This document shows positions 6,429-15,817 of a DNA stretch of 20,127 bases, piece by piece. The DNA comes from Bacillota bacterium (lineage in GTDB: Bacteria > Bacillota > Clostridia > Acetivibrionales > DTU013), in the NCBI GenBank assembly GCA_023439545.1, contig JAEXNT010000035.1, forward strand, positions 1 through 20,127. Direction: 5' to 3'. The notes under the pieces were generated by a model, which made no database searches, was not told the origin of the DNA, and worked only from the letters and a program-made list of their open reading frames with translations. Within the stretch, counting starts at the first letter, position 1. Each line of letters begins with the position of its first letter. The position numbers and the translations under genes were made by a program.

Positions 6429-8783
6429 TCATCCCAGCTCGATCACTACCTCGGCTTTGCTGCCGGCGGGCTGCACGGGTATCCTGTCTACGGACGCGCC
6501 GTTTAACGTGATCTTCTTTACGCCGCTGCTGACATGCTTGGGGTTCCGGACTTCTATCCTGTATTCTGCGCCCCTGAATCTGCGCATGGCCCGGAAGCCT
6601 TCCCATTCAGCCGGAATGCAAGGATCCACGGTCAGGCAGTCATAGCCTGGCCTGATGCCCAATATATACTGGCTCGACGCGACCATGTTCCAGGCCGCAG
6701 TGCCACTGAGCCAGGAATTCCTTCCTATGCCGAACTGCGGGTGCTCCTTGCCGAGTATGTTCTGCGGGTATACATAAGGTTCGACTTCGTAATGCTCCGC
6801 ATCGTTGTTCCGCCTTGCCGGAAGTATCTGCTTGTAGTATTCGAACGCGCTGTCCCCGTTGCCCATTGCCGCTTCCGCCACCATCACCCACGGGTTCGTA
6901 TGGCAGAAGATACCTCCGTTTTCCTTCGCTCCCGGCGGGTATGTCGTGATGCCGCCCTTCTTCGGGTCGTTATGAGTGTAGGCGGGATACATCGAAACTA
7001 TGCCGTATTTGGTATTGAGGTGTTTTTTGACGGAATCGAGGCATGTACGCGAACGTTCCGGATCGGATACGCCGCCCATTACGGCCCAGGACTGCGAATT
7101 GATAAATATCTTTCCGAAATCGTTCTCCTTTGACCCCAAAGGCAGGCTTTCATCGTCAAATGCCCTCTTGTACCATTCGCCGTCCCAGCAGGATTCGTTT
7201 ATGGCGTCCTTCATGCTGCCGAACCTGGCGTTATATTTTGCTTCATTCTCTTTCCTTCCAAGATAACGGGACAGTTCGATCATTTCTAGAGCTGCCCGGC
7301 AGAACAGCATCGAGGTGAACACGCTTTCAGCCACACCCTTGCCGGTGTCGAGGTTCAACGTATCGTTCCAGTCGGCGCGTCCGGCAAGCGCTATCCTATG
7401 AGGGCCCTTGTAAAAATCGGTGAACTCGAGAGCCTTATCAAGGTGTTCCCATACTGTAGCACCAGTCTTCTTATCGTTATAAAGCACTGTCTTATCAAGG
7501 AAGCCGAAGTCTCCGGTTTCCTTAACGTAAGCGTTCACCGCCAGTATCAGCCACAAATGATCGTCCGAATACCAGTCGAACTTCTTAACCGGGGCGTCTC
7601 CGACTCCCCCCTCACCTGTAAGCGGGAAGAATAGGTGGTATGCGCGGCCGTCAGTGTACTGGCACTGCAGGAGCTTCATGATCAGCTCTCTGGCCTCATC
7701 AGGTATCGTATGCATTACACCGAGCGTGTCCTGCGCGCTGTCGCGTATGCCCATGCCCCTGCCCAGACCGAGCTGGTAGAGTGAAACGAACCTGGACCAG
7801 TTGAAGGTAGTCTTGCACTGGTACTGGTTCCACATGTTTACGAAAAGGTTCATATCATGATCGGGCGTCTCGACCTGCAGTTTGCCTGTGAATTCCGTCC
7901 AGTGCTTATTCAGGCGGTCCAGCGCGGCATGTGCTTCCGCAGGATTCAGATAGGCTTTGATGTCTTTTGCAACGTCGTCCCTGTGCTCAGTATATCCCAG
8001 GATGAAAACGAGCTCCCTGGACTCTCCGCCCCTAAGCTCTATTTCATTGCAGAAGGCTCCGACGCCGTTGGTCCTGTATGAAATCGAATTGGAGCAGGCG
8101 CCCTGTTCCACTGCTATCGGGTTAGCCTCCGAGTGATACTTGCCTATGAACGTCTCGAGATTGGTATCAAAGCTGCTTACTTCTCCGCTGGTGGCGAAGA
8201 AGGAGGCGTTATTGTCTATATAATGAGGATACCAGGTGATTATGCCGTTGTTGTAGCGGCCCTGGTTGATCTGCTGTGCCCAGTCGACATTCTGCTGGTC
8301 GAGTATCGCATCCCAGAAGCAGAATTCGGCATAGCTGAATATCTTGAGCTTTTTGGTCACCTTCAGCGTATTCCCGACTTTAAGCAGCCAGATCTCGAAA
8401 TCCCTGTCGTCGGGAACGAAATATGTCAGACTTGCGGTTATCCCCTTGTGCTCACCTTCGAGCACCGTATAGCCCATGCCGTGTCTACAGCAGTAGCTGT
8501 CGAGCTTCGCTCCGGAAGGCTGGAACCCGGGGTTCCAATATTCGCCCGTTTCGGCATCCTTAATATAGATATACCTGCCCGGCCTGTCCATCGGAATACT
8601 GTTGTAGCGGTACCTGGTTATTCTTCTGTTCTGCGGGTCCTTGTGAAAGCTGTATCCCCCGCCTGTATTCGAAACGATGCCGCCGTACTTTCCGCTGCCT
8701 ATGTAATTTATCCACGGAGTGGGCGTATCCGGCCTGGTAACGACATACTCGCGCGCACCCTCGTCAAAATACCCGTATCTCAT
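6429..8783 (-). CDS. GH94 disaccharide phosphorylase (cellobiose phosphorylase-like)
   Basis: A 784-residue glycoside phosphorylase of family 94, which splits a beta-glucosyl or related disaccharide with inorganic phosphate to a sugar 1-phosphate and a free sugar. MRYGYFDEGAREYVVTRPDT, WINYIGSGKYGGIVSNTGGGYSF and RITRYRYN are the family N-terminal beta-sandwich. The (alpha/alpha)6 barrel carries GRGMGIRDSAQD and the catalytic-acid motif RADWND, with Asp471 as likely acid. NGGIFCHTNPW and SWLSGTAAWN follow, with the GH94 C-terminus DPCIPAEWEGF. No signal peptide, so cytoplasmic. The start has GGGGAGG just upstream, nearly identical to the GH31 gene's site. Cellobiose, cellobionate-type or another acceptor specificity cannot be separated by eye, so no symbol is given. 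Confidence 0.92.
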   Translation of the reverse strand: MRYGYFDEGAREYVVTRPDTPTPWINYIGSGKYGGIVSNTGGGYSFHKDPQNRRITRYRYNSIPMDRPGRYIYIKDAETGEYWNPGFQPSGAKLDSYCCRHGMGYTVLEGEHKGITASLTYFVPDDRDFEIWLLKVGNTLKVTKKLKIFSYAEFCFWDAILDQQNVDWAQQINQGRYNNGIITWYPHYIDNNASFFATSGEVSSFDTNLETFIGKYHSEANPIAVEQGACSNSISYRTNGVGAFCNEIELRGGESRELVFILGYTEHRDDVAKDIKAYLNPAEAHAALDRLNKHWTEFTGKLQVETPDHDMNLFVNMWNQYQCKTTFNWSRFVSLYQLGLGRGMGIRDSAQDTLGVMHTIPDEARELIMKLLQCQYTDGRAYHLFFPLTGEGGVGDAPVKKFDWYSDDHLWLILAVNAYVKETGDFGFLDKTVLYNDKKTGATVWEHLDKALEFTDFYKGPHRIALAGRADWNDTLNLDTGKGVAESVFTSMLFCRAALEMIELSRYLGRKENEAKYNARFGSMKDAINESCWDGEWYKRAFDDESLPLGSKENDFGKIFINSQSWAVMGGVSDPERSRTCLDSVKKHLNTKYGIVSMYPAYTHNDPKKGGITTYPPGAKENGGIFCHTNPWVMVAEAAMGNGDSAFEYYKQILPARRNNDAEHYEVEPYVYPQNILGKEHPQFGIGRNSWLSGTAAWNMVASSQYILGIRPGYDCLTVDPCIPAEWEGFRAMRRFRGAEYRIEVRNPKHVSSGVKKITLNGASVDRIPVQPAGSKAEVVIELG

Positions 8784-8813
8784 AATTTTCCTCCCCTAAA
8801 ACTTTCTGCAATG

Positions 8814-8841
8814 ATTATACAACAAAAACAAATATTGTACA
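8814..8841 (-). promoter_or_regulatory. promoter of the GH94 operon
   Basis: On the minus strand, TGTACA (8841-8836) and a perfect TATAAT (8819-8814) are 16 bp apart, about 30 bases before the GH94 start. A second possible pair, TTGAAA (8863-8858) and TACAAT (8839-8834), overlaps with an 18-bp spacer. TTGTAC occurs twice on the plus strand, at 8835-8840 and 8845-8850, one helical turn apart, a possible regulator site. Confidence 0.6.
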
Positions 8842-8892
8842 GCCTTGTACTTATATTTTTCAAAATGTTACCGTCAAACGCAGAGGTCGGTA

Positions 8893-8921
8893 TTGGCCAT
8901 GCATTGTGTGCGTGGTATAAT
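8893..8921 (+). promoter_or_regulatory. promoter of the decayed gene at 8986
   Basis: TTGGCC (8893-8898) and TATAAT (8916-8921) are 17 bp apart, with a TG extension at 8913-8914. The match is good, so transcription may persist although the gene behind it is broken. It diverges from the GH94 promoter. Confidence 0.6.
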
Positions 8922-8985
8922 AAGGAAGCGACATTGACGGGTATAACTGCGCAAAGCAAATTTATGGGAATATGAGGCCCTTCAG

Positions 8986-9511
8986 GTGAAAACATTGCGT
9001 CCGGAAGCGTATCGGGAGGTTAGGTCCTGGATATATAGAAATGCAAGGCAGGTCGATCTGGCATTGTGGCAATACTTGTTTGAAAACGGGAGCAGATATC
9101 GTAACACGATTATTCGAGGGCCTGGAGAACCGGAGCAGACATGGGGATATGGGCATAGGAGGCTACTGTATCCTGCTTGACGCTATCGATAAGGCAGGAT
9201 TACAGGAAAGATACGATTATGAAAAGCTTTTGAGCATCGTAAAAGAGCTGGTATCCGGTTCAATCGAAAAGGATATCTCAAAATGGTCTTTCTATGGCGT
9301 TCGCCCTTCCAACTACATCACTTCTCCCGATAGTATATTTTATAAGGAAAACGAGGATATCGTACTGAAGGAACTCGAATATTTGATAGATACGAGACCG
9401 GAAAACAGTGTCTGGGGCATAACCTGGAGCTGGTTCGACAACAATGAAAAATTTCAGAAGGAATTCGCCGTAAGCGAAAATTGGCGGAAATTGAAAAAAT
9501 CGCTCTGCTGA
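8986..9511 (+). pseudogene. broken gene of a clostridial hypothetical protein family (internal deletion plus frameshift)
   Basis: Two overlapping frames make up one decayed gene. The first (8986, GTG start) reads VRSWIYRNARQVDLALWQYLFENGS and then loses sense near 9096, stopping at 9180. The second, shifted by one base, resumes near 9096 with LFEGLENRSRHGDM and runs to 9511, with SPDSIFYKENED and WGITWSWFDN near the end. As I recall, the family is a Bacillota hypothetical protein of roughly 270-300 residues that begins IYRNARPLDLARWQYHFE and ends with a SIFYEEN and WSW block. Here the middle, over 100 residues by that estimate, is missing. No good ribosome binding site precedes the GTG. Family function is unknown to me. 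Confidence 0.7.
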
Positions 9512-9727
9512 GAAATTTCTTAAGACTGTAGCGTAGTCACGGAACTTCGGGACCTCAATCCATATACAAAACCATATATAAACGTAAAAAGAGAGCTTGT
9601 CCCTATCTTCTTTGAAAAAATTGCCTTCTTTTATTAACATCTAAATAATTTAATTGCATTTGTTTTACAAAATATATATACTATTTTATATTTCGACATT
9701 TTTACAATTAGATTGGAGGTATAAAAG
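9512..9727 (+). promoter_or_regulatory. promoter region of the SLH surface protein gene
   Basis: TTTACA (9664-9669) and TATATT (9687-9692) are 17 bp apart within a very AT-rich stretch, 36 bases before the ATG at 9728. TTGGAGGT (9713-9720) is the ribosome binding site. I see no clear hairpin terminator for the upstream broken gene, and nothing else in this 216-base gap. Confidence 0.6.
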
Positions 9728-12700
9728 ATGAAAGTAAAACGGCGCTTCAGTATACTTATGTGTATGGTGCTCCTCATCACTCTGCTGCCGACGACGGCGC
9801 TGGCGGCAGGCGATGCTCCCGATGCGGGAAGCGGCACGGCGGCGGACCCGTATATAATCGATGAGCCATCGGAACTTGTATGGATGAGCGAGAATTTTAC
9901 TTCCATACGTGATAAATATTTCCGACAGACTTCGGATATCAATATGGCCGGCATAGACTTTACGCCTATCGGTAACGGATCGACGGACAACTCTGGCAGT
10001 ATGTTCACCGGACAGTATGACGGGCAGGCCTTTGAGATACAAAATCTTACGATTAACAGCGGTCTGGCATATGTCGCCCTTTTCCAGTACGTCGGCGGAA
10101 TGGTTAAGAATGTCACACTGACGAACGCTGACATCACCTCGACCGCTGCATATACGTACTCCGCCGCGGCAGGCATCGCGGGTTATTTGAGTTCTGGTAC
10201 CATTCAAAACTGTAGCGTAAGCGGCACAGTTTCGCTCACCGGTGCGGCTGTATATTCATATACCGGCGGTATCGCGGGCTCGACGTGGGGCGCGATACAG
10301 GATTGCTTCAACACAGCCGCGCTGAATAATGTCAACAGCGGCGCATCCATTGGCGGTATCGCAGCCTATACAGGGAATGCCAGCGTAAACATCCTGCGGT
10401 GTTATTTCACCGGAAGCATGAGCGGAGCAGCGGCTATAAAGGGCGGTGTCGTTGGAAATGCCTATCAGGGAACCATTTCAAACAATGTTTTTCTCTCTAC
10501 GGCAGCAGCCTACGGCCGCGCATCCTCCTCCAGCAACGAAGGCTGCTTCCCGGCAAGCGGTACGCAGATGAAAACGCAAGCAACGTTTGAATCGGCCGGA
10601 TGGGACTTCACAAATATCTGGAAGATAAACGAGGGCGTAGGGTATCCCGTACATATAACGGCTCCTTCCAAGCCGGTAAACCTTGTCACCGCTTCGGACG
10701 ACGGGCAGATCAGGCTTAGCTGGGACGCTGCCGAAAGGGCGACCGGTTATCTTGTTTATTACGGCGCCGATCCCGGCGTGTACGGGACTCCCATTTCTTC
10801 GTCGGACACCAGCGAGGTCATCACTGGACTTACGAACTACGAGACATATTATTTCGCGGTCAGAGGACTCCATAACACTGAAGAAGGACCTCTGTCCGAC
10901 CAGGTCAGCGGCTCTCCCCACGACATGATAACCGATCTTGCCGCCGTACCGGAGGATAAGAGGGTTGAGTTGACATTTTCGGCTCCCATCGGCGCGAGCG
11001 AAGTCTATCTTCTGCAATCAGACGACGGCGGACTGTCTTTTACCGACACGGGTATATCTTTGACGAGCGCGTCGACCTCTGCCACGGTGACAGGCCTTAC
11101 AAACGAAGCGGAATATCTTTTCAAACTGAGGCTTCTTTACGGCACAGTTGAATATTTCTCCAATACCGTTACTGTATACGCGGGCAATGGAGACGCCACG
11201 CTCAGCGCGCTAACAGTTTCCGGATGCACCCTCAGCCCGTCCTTTGCCCCAGGTACATATAACTATTCCACGTCGGTAACGCCGAACGTAGATACCGTCT
11301 CAGTAACTGCGACGGTGAACAGCGGATCTTCTACGCTGTATGTCGCTTCCGCCTTGCAGGAAAGCGGAACAGGCAAGACGGTCAGCCTTCAATATGGCAC
11401 AAACACGATACATATATGGGTAGACGCGCAAAACGGCGATTACCTGGGATATACAATTACGATAACAAGACAGCTGCCCGCTAGTGCTGTTACTGTAAAT
11501 GCGGCCGCCAGTATAGACGATACTAACTATCCTCCGTTTTTATTTGTGGGCGAATTTTCGGGCGCACAGGAAAACGCCGCCCTCAAATTCGATCTATCCC
11601 CGTATCCCGCTTCGCTTTCGTATGTGGCGTTGAAAATCTATACTTCCAGCGCAGACTCCACGGGGATCTCCGGTTCGTACAACCTATACGGTTCCGCTGA
11701 CGACAGCTGGACCACCGCATTACCTTCGTACCATGATGCCTCTCCTATTCGCAGCGGAGTCACAAGGCCCGACTCCTCTGCCAATTGCTGGATTACGATG
11801 GACGTGACTGATTATGTCAGGAACCATCTTGCAGCAACAGACAACACCGTTACTTTCTATCTGGAAGGAATTCGCAACGGAACGGATATAGCATTTTTCC
11901 CGGCAGACAGCGTCGAAACCGTTTACAGGCCGCAACTGCTGCTCACGATCCAAAGTACGGACGCCCGGCTCTCGGGCATAAGCATAGGCGGCACGCCGCT
12001 TTCCGGCTTCTCTTCTGATACGGAGGTATACAGTTATACCGCGCCCTCCGGTACAGACCCTTCAGCGCTTGCTTTTACGTCTACGGTAAACGACGCGGGG
12101 GCGACCCAGAGCGCTTGGACATACGACTCTGTCAATAAGAAATGGAGCGTAACGGTTACAGCCGAGGATGGCAAGACGACAAAGACCTATACAGTGACGG
12201 TGGAAGTACCGCTCACTTATTCTGCAAGCGTCAGCCCGACTGAAAAAATCTTCACGGCGGCAACGGCGGGCTACAGTCAGCAGACGGCACAGTCGTTCAC
12301 CATTGAAAATACCGGGACGGGCGCGATCACCGGCCTGTCGGCGGCGCTTGGAGGCACGGATTTTGAAATAAGCGAAGCTTTATCCTCCGACACCCTTAAT
12401 GCAGGCAGCACAACCACAATCGGTGTCCGGCCGGTAACAGGCCTCGCGGCAAACACCTATACCGATACGCTGACCATCTCGGGCAACAACGGCATCTCTC
12501 TGACGATCGACCTTTCATTTACGGTAAACCCGGAAGCAACCTACGGTATAAATCTGGATAAAACCGGCACGTACACATTCTCCGGAAAGACCGCGGGCTA
12601 CGCTTCCGTAACTCCGCTGACCGTAACGGTCAGCAACACGGGCAATCAGGCGACAGGAGCTTTGACTGTAGCCTTGAGTGGCACGAACCACGGCAGCTAC

Positions 12701-15700
12701 ACCCTTTCCAAAACCACTATCGACAGCATAACCGCGAGCGGCAGTGATACCTTCACCGTGGCTCCGAATACCGGCCTGTCAATCGGTACATACACGGCGA
12801 CAGTCACGGTATCCGGCGGAAGTAACATAACCGAGCAGGCCTTTACGGTGAGCTTCACAGTAGAGCCAACCCCTGTGGTCAATGCATCCATATCTCCCGA
12901 TACCGGCAGCTTTGACAAGAAGCCCGCCAATCAGGCTGATGTGCAAACCACCGTCACATGGGGCAGCGCAACCGGCATAACCGACGTAAAAGCCGCAGGA
13001 ATTTCAATCGGCGCCGGGAATTACAGCGTATCAGGCAATACTCTCACCATAAAGAAAGGGTATCTGGCGTCGCAGTCCACAGGCAGTCTTTCGCTGACGG
13101 TTGAGTTTGATCAGGGCACAGCGGCGACGCTGACCGTCGCTATCACCGACACCACGCCGCCCGCCATCAGCCCGGAGTTCCGCAATTACGACTTGAATGC
13201 TCCCGCTGATGTGACCACTGTAATTTCATGGAACAGCGCAACCACGGTAGCGGGTGTGGTTTTTTGTTCAGCGCCGCTGACGTACAATACGGATTATACT
13301 GTCACGGGCGATACCCTGACTATACTGGAAAGTTACCTGTCAGGGCTTACACTCAAAGCAGGGGATACAATTGATTTTGTAATAACCTTCGACACAGTAT
13401 CCACCGCCACCCTGACGGTGAATGTCGTGAACGGCTATGTTCCGGGCAACAATGCCGATTTGAGCAGTCTTTCGGTAAACGGCACGCCTGTGAGCGGTTT
13501 CGACCCGGACGTCACAACATATAACATTGAGCTCCCGCCTGGCACTTCGGTTGCTACCGTCACAGCCACAACGGCCGACCCAAATGCAGGATATATTGTT
13601 ACGCAGGCTCCGTCCCTGCCAGGCAGCGCCACAGTGACAGTTACTGCCGAGAATGGAACAACAACTAAAACATATACGATCGATTTCACTATAGGAGCAC
13701 CTCCTACCGTGTTTGTGACAAGTATTACTGTAACAGGTATGAACGGAGCGGCCGGCATGCGAACTGGAAGCACTCTGCAAATGCTGGCCGGCGTATTACC
13801 CGCGAACGCCACAAATAAGGACGTTACCTGGAGTATCGTAAGCGGAGGCGGCGCATCAATCAGCGCAAGCGGTCTGCTGACCGCAACAGCGGCGGGTTTG
13901 GTCACCGTTCGCGCAACCGCGCTGGATGGCTCCGGTGTATTCGGCGAGGCAACCATTACAGTAACCACAGAGCCTCCCTCCTTTGTGCCGGTAACAGGAA
14001 TTACCGGCGTACCGACAATAGCAACGGCGGGAACACCACTTACGCTCTCCGGCACAGTCGTTCCCAGCAACGCAACGAACAAGGCCATAATATGGAGCGT
14101 GAAAACCGCCGGAAACACAGGTGCGGCAATTACCGGAAATATACTTTCCACCAAGGCGTCAGGCGCAGTAATAGTAACGGCTAAAATATCAAACGGTTTT
14201 TCTAAAAGCCTGGATTATAAGCAGGACTTTACGATAACTGTGAGTACGGCGCCGATCACCACTTATACTATTACGTTCAATAATAACGGCGCGGTATATG
14301 CCACCAAAACCGTTAAAGCAGGCGATAGTATCGGAAGCTCCAAATGGCCGGCGGATCCTGTGAGAGCCAGCTATACCTTCGGGGGCTGGTTTACCGGTCA
14401 AAACGGCGCAGGCGCCAGGTTTACCTCTGCGACGCCTGTAAATGCCTCAGCGACCGTCTACGCAAAATGGACGTACAACGGAGGGAGCGACTCTTCCTCG
14501 GGCGGCGGAAGCACTACGCCTCCCGCGCCGGTCTATGACGCGGATATTAACACAGGCAGCGGTCCGGATTCCACTTTACCGGTCACTGTTGATAAAAATA
14601 GCGGCAATGCGAATGTGGATATCGGCTCAGAAAACAGTCTTATGTCTGATGGAAAAACAACAGTTATTTCAGTACCGCCCATTCCCGGCGTCGATACCTA
14701 TACTCTGGGCATGCCCGTCTCAAGTCTATCAACGTCTGACAGGCAGGGCGCCCTGACCTTTAAGACCGATAAAGGAAGCGTAACTGTTCCCTCGAATATG
14801 CTGACAGGCTTAGCGGGAATCACCGGAGGCAAGGCTGAAATCTCCATAGGCCAGGGCGACAAGACCGGCTTGCCTGGAGATATCAAGGCTGCCATCGGCG
14901 ACAGACCTCTGGTGCAGCTCGCCTTGTCCATTGACGGTAAACAGCTGGACTGGAACAATCCCGATGCGCCCGTCACAATATCCATACCATATAAACCGAC
15001 AGCGACAGAACTTGCCAATCCTGAAAGCATCATCATATGGTACATCGACGGCAGCGGAAATGCTGTTTCAGTACCAAATGGAAATTATGACCCTGCTACT
15101 GGCGCCGTGACTTTTGCGACCACCCATTTCAGCAATTACGCGGTGATTTACAACAATGTAAGCTTCAATGATGTGGCAACAAGTGCATGGTATTACAAGC
15201 CGGTAAGCTTTATTGCGGCAAGAGGCATCACGGCCGTTACGGATAAGAGTAAATTCAACCCGGAGGCAAAGCTGACCCGAGGTCAATTTATTGTTATGCT
15301 GATGAAGGCGTATAGCATAGCCCCGGATGCAAACCCGAAAAATAACTTTGCGGATGCCGGGAGCAGCTATTACACGGGTTATCTGGCGGCGGCAAAGAGA
15401 CTCGGCATATCTGAAGGCATGGGTAATAACCTGTTCGCACCGGACAAGGAAATTACCCGACAGGAAATGTTCACTCTGCTGTACAATGCACTGAAGGTCA
15501 TTGGCAAACTGCCGCGGGGCAATTCTAGCAAATCGTTATCTGATTTCAGCGACGCCGGACAGATCGCTTCATGGGCACAGAACGCCACAATGCTGCTGGT
15601 CGAAACCGGAACAATCGGAGGAAATGCCGGAAAGCTCAATCCGATGAGCACGACAACAAGAGGTGAAATTGCGCAGGTGTTATATAATCTTCTGAAGAAA

Positions 15701-15703
15701 TAA
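9728..15703 (+). CDS. secreted 1991-residue multidomain surface protein with C-terminal SLH domains
   Basis: A signal peptide (KRR, then a hydrophobic core, cleavage near ALAA at 24-27) sends this out of the cell. Three SLH domains (about 1810-1990; motifs TRGQFIVML, TRQEMFTLLYN, TRGEIAQVLYN) would bind secondary cell-wall polymer. Between them, with approximate positions: GLUG-like beta-helix repeats (40-260), two fibronectin type III domains (312-397, 398-485), cadherin-like sandwiches (487-580, 741-830, 1238-1321), a DNRLRE/CBM96-like domain (584-739), two sibling repeats with FTIENTGTGAITGL-type starts (830-935, 936-1045), two CBM_X2-like modules (1049-1137, 1141-1234), two Big_2 domains (1324-1413, 1417-1508), an InlB/Flg_new repeat (1509-1580), a Gly-Ser linker, and a domain ending in TTHFSNYAVIYN. 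No catalytic domain is seen. Likely an adhesin or polymer-binding scaffold. Domain names are by eye. Confidence 0.9.
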   Translation: MKVKRRFSILMCMVLLITLLPTTALAAGDAPDAGSGTAADPYIIDEPSELVWMSENFTSIRDKYFRQTSDINMAGIDFTPIGNGSTDNSGSMFTGQYDGQAFEIQNLTINSGLAYVALFQYVGGMVKNVTLTNADITSTAAYTYSAAAGIAGYLSSGTIQNCSVSGTVSLTGAAVYSYTGGIAGSTWGAIQDCFNTAALNNVNSGASIGGIAAYTGNASVNILRCYFTGSMSGAAAIKGGVVGNAYQGTISNNVFLSTAAAYGRASSSSNEGCFPASGTQMKTQATFESAGWDFTNIWKINEGVGYPVHITAPSKPVNLVTASDDGQIRLSWDAAERATGYLVYYGADPGVYGTPISSSDTSEVITGLTNYETYYFAVRGLHNTEEGPLSDQVSGSPHDMITDLAAVPEDKRVELTFSAPIGASEVYLLQSDDGGLSFTDTGISLTSASTSATVTGLTNEAEYLFKLRLLYGTVEYFSNTVTVYAGNGDATLSALTVSGCTLSPSFAPGTYNYSTSVTPNVDTVSVTATVNSGSSTLYVASALQESGTGKTVSLQYGTNTIHIWVDAQNGDYLGYTITITRQLPASAVTVNAAASIDDTNYPPFLFVGEFSGAQENAALKFDLSPYPASLSYVALKIYTSSADSTGISGSYNLYGSADDSWTTALPSYHDASPIRSGVTRPDSSANCWITMDVTDYVRNHLAATDNTVTFYLEGIRNGTDIAFFPADSVETVYRPQLLLTIQSTDARLSGISIGGTPLSGFSSDTEVYSYTAPSGTDPSALAFTSTVNDAGATQSAWTYDSVNKKWSVTVTAEDGKTTKTYTVTVEVPLTYSASVSPTEKIFTAATAGYSQQTAQSFTIENTGTGAITGLSAALGGTDFEISEALSSDTLNAGSTTTIGVRPVTGLAANTYTDTLTISGNNGISLTIDLSFTVNPEATYGINLDKTGTYTFSGKTAGYASVTPLTVTVSNTGNQATGALTVALSGTNHGSYTLSKTTIDSITASGSDTFTVAPNTGLSIGTYTATVTVSGGSNITEQAFTVSFTVEPTPVVNASISPDTGSFDKKPANQADVQTTVTWGSATGITDVKAAGISIGAGNYSVSGNTLTIKKGYLASQSTGSLSLTVEFDQGTAATLTVAITDTTPPAISPEFRNYDLNAPADVTTVISWNSATTVAGVVFCSAPLTYNTDYTVTGDTLTILESYLSGLTLKAGDTIDFVITFDTVSTATLTVNVVNGYVPGNNADLSSLSVNGTPVSGFDPDVTTYNIELPPGTSVATVTATTADPNAGYIVTQAPSLPGSATVTVTAENGTTTKTYTIDFTIGAPPTVFVTSITVTGMNGAAGMRTGSTLQMLAGVLPANATNKDVTWSIVSGGGASISASGLLTATAAGLVTVRATALDGSGVFGEATITVTTEPPSFVPVTGITGVPTIATAGTPLTLSGTVVPSNATNKAIIWSVKTAGNTGAAITGNILSTKASGAVIVTAKISNGFSKSLDYKQDFTITVSTAPITTYTITFNNNGAVYATKTVKAGDSIGSSKWPADPVRASYTFGGWFTGQNGAGARFTSATPVNASATVYAKWTYNGGSDSSSGGGSTTPPAPVYDADINTGSGPDSTLPVTVDKNSGNANVDIGSENSLMSDGKTTVISVPPIPGVDTYTLGMPVSSLSTSDRQGALTFKTDKGSVTVPSNMLTGLAGITGGKAEISIGQGDKTGLPGDIKAAIGDRPLVQLALSIDGKQLDWNNPDAPVTISIPYKPTATELANPESIIIWYIDGSGNAVSVPNGNYDPATGAVTFATTHFSNYAVIYNNVSFNDVATSAWYYKPVSFIAARGITAVTDKSKFNPEAKLTRGQFIVMLMKAYSIAPDANPKNNFADAGSSYYTGYLAAAKRLGISEGMGNNLFAPDKEITRQEMFTLLYNALKVIGKLPRGNSSKSLSDFSDAGQIASWAQNATMLLVETGTIGGNAGKLNPMSTTTRGEIAQVLYNLLKK

Positions 15704-15717
15704 AAATTCTTAACTGT

Positions 15718-15757
15718 AAGCAGGCTGTGAGATTTAATCAATCTCACAGCCTGTTTT
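15718..15757. terminator. strong hairpin terminator between the SLH protein gene and metA
   Basis: CAGGCTGTGAGATT (15721-15734) and AATCTCACAGCCTG (15740-15753) form a perfect 14-bp stem with a 5-base loop, followed by TTTT. It lies 15 bases after the SLH gene stop. A short A-rich stretch on the other side means it may also serve the convergent metA gene. Confidence 0.9.
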
Positions 15758-15817
15758 ACATTATAAAGAAAGGAAGCCGCAATCTGTGACTTCCTCCTTT
15801 TACGTATCGGTTTGTAA

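Noticed and set aside
6406..6606. N-terminal extension of the GNAT protein to 6606
   Set aside because: It reads through the end of the GH94 gene in another frame; the ATG at 6405 has its own GGGAGG and a normal GNAT start.
6534..7133. Open frame of 199 codons on the plus strand, and another at 8133-8975
   Set aside because: Both are shadows opposite the GH94 gene in GC-rich coding sequence, without family motifs or ribosome sites.
13435..14154. Minus-strand open frame of 239 codons within the SLH protein gene
   Set aside because: It is a low-complexity shadow of the repetitive Thr/Val/Ala-rich coding strand, with no start site signals.
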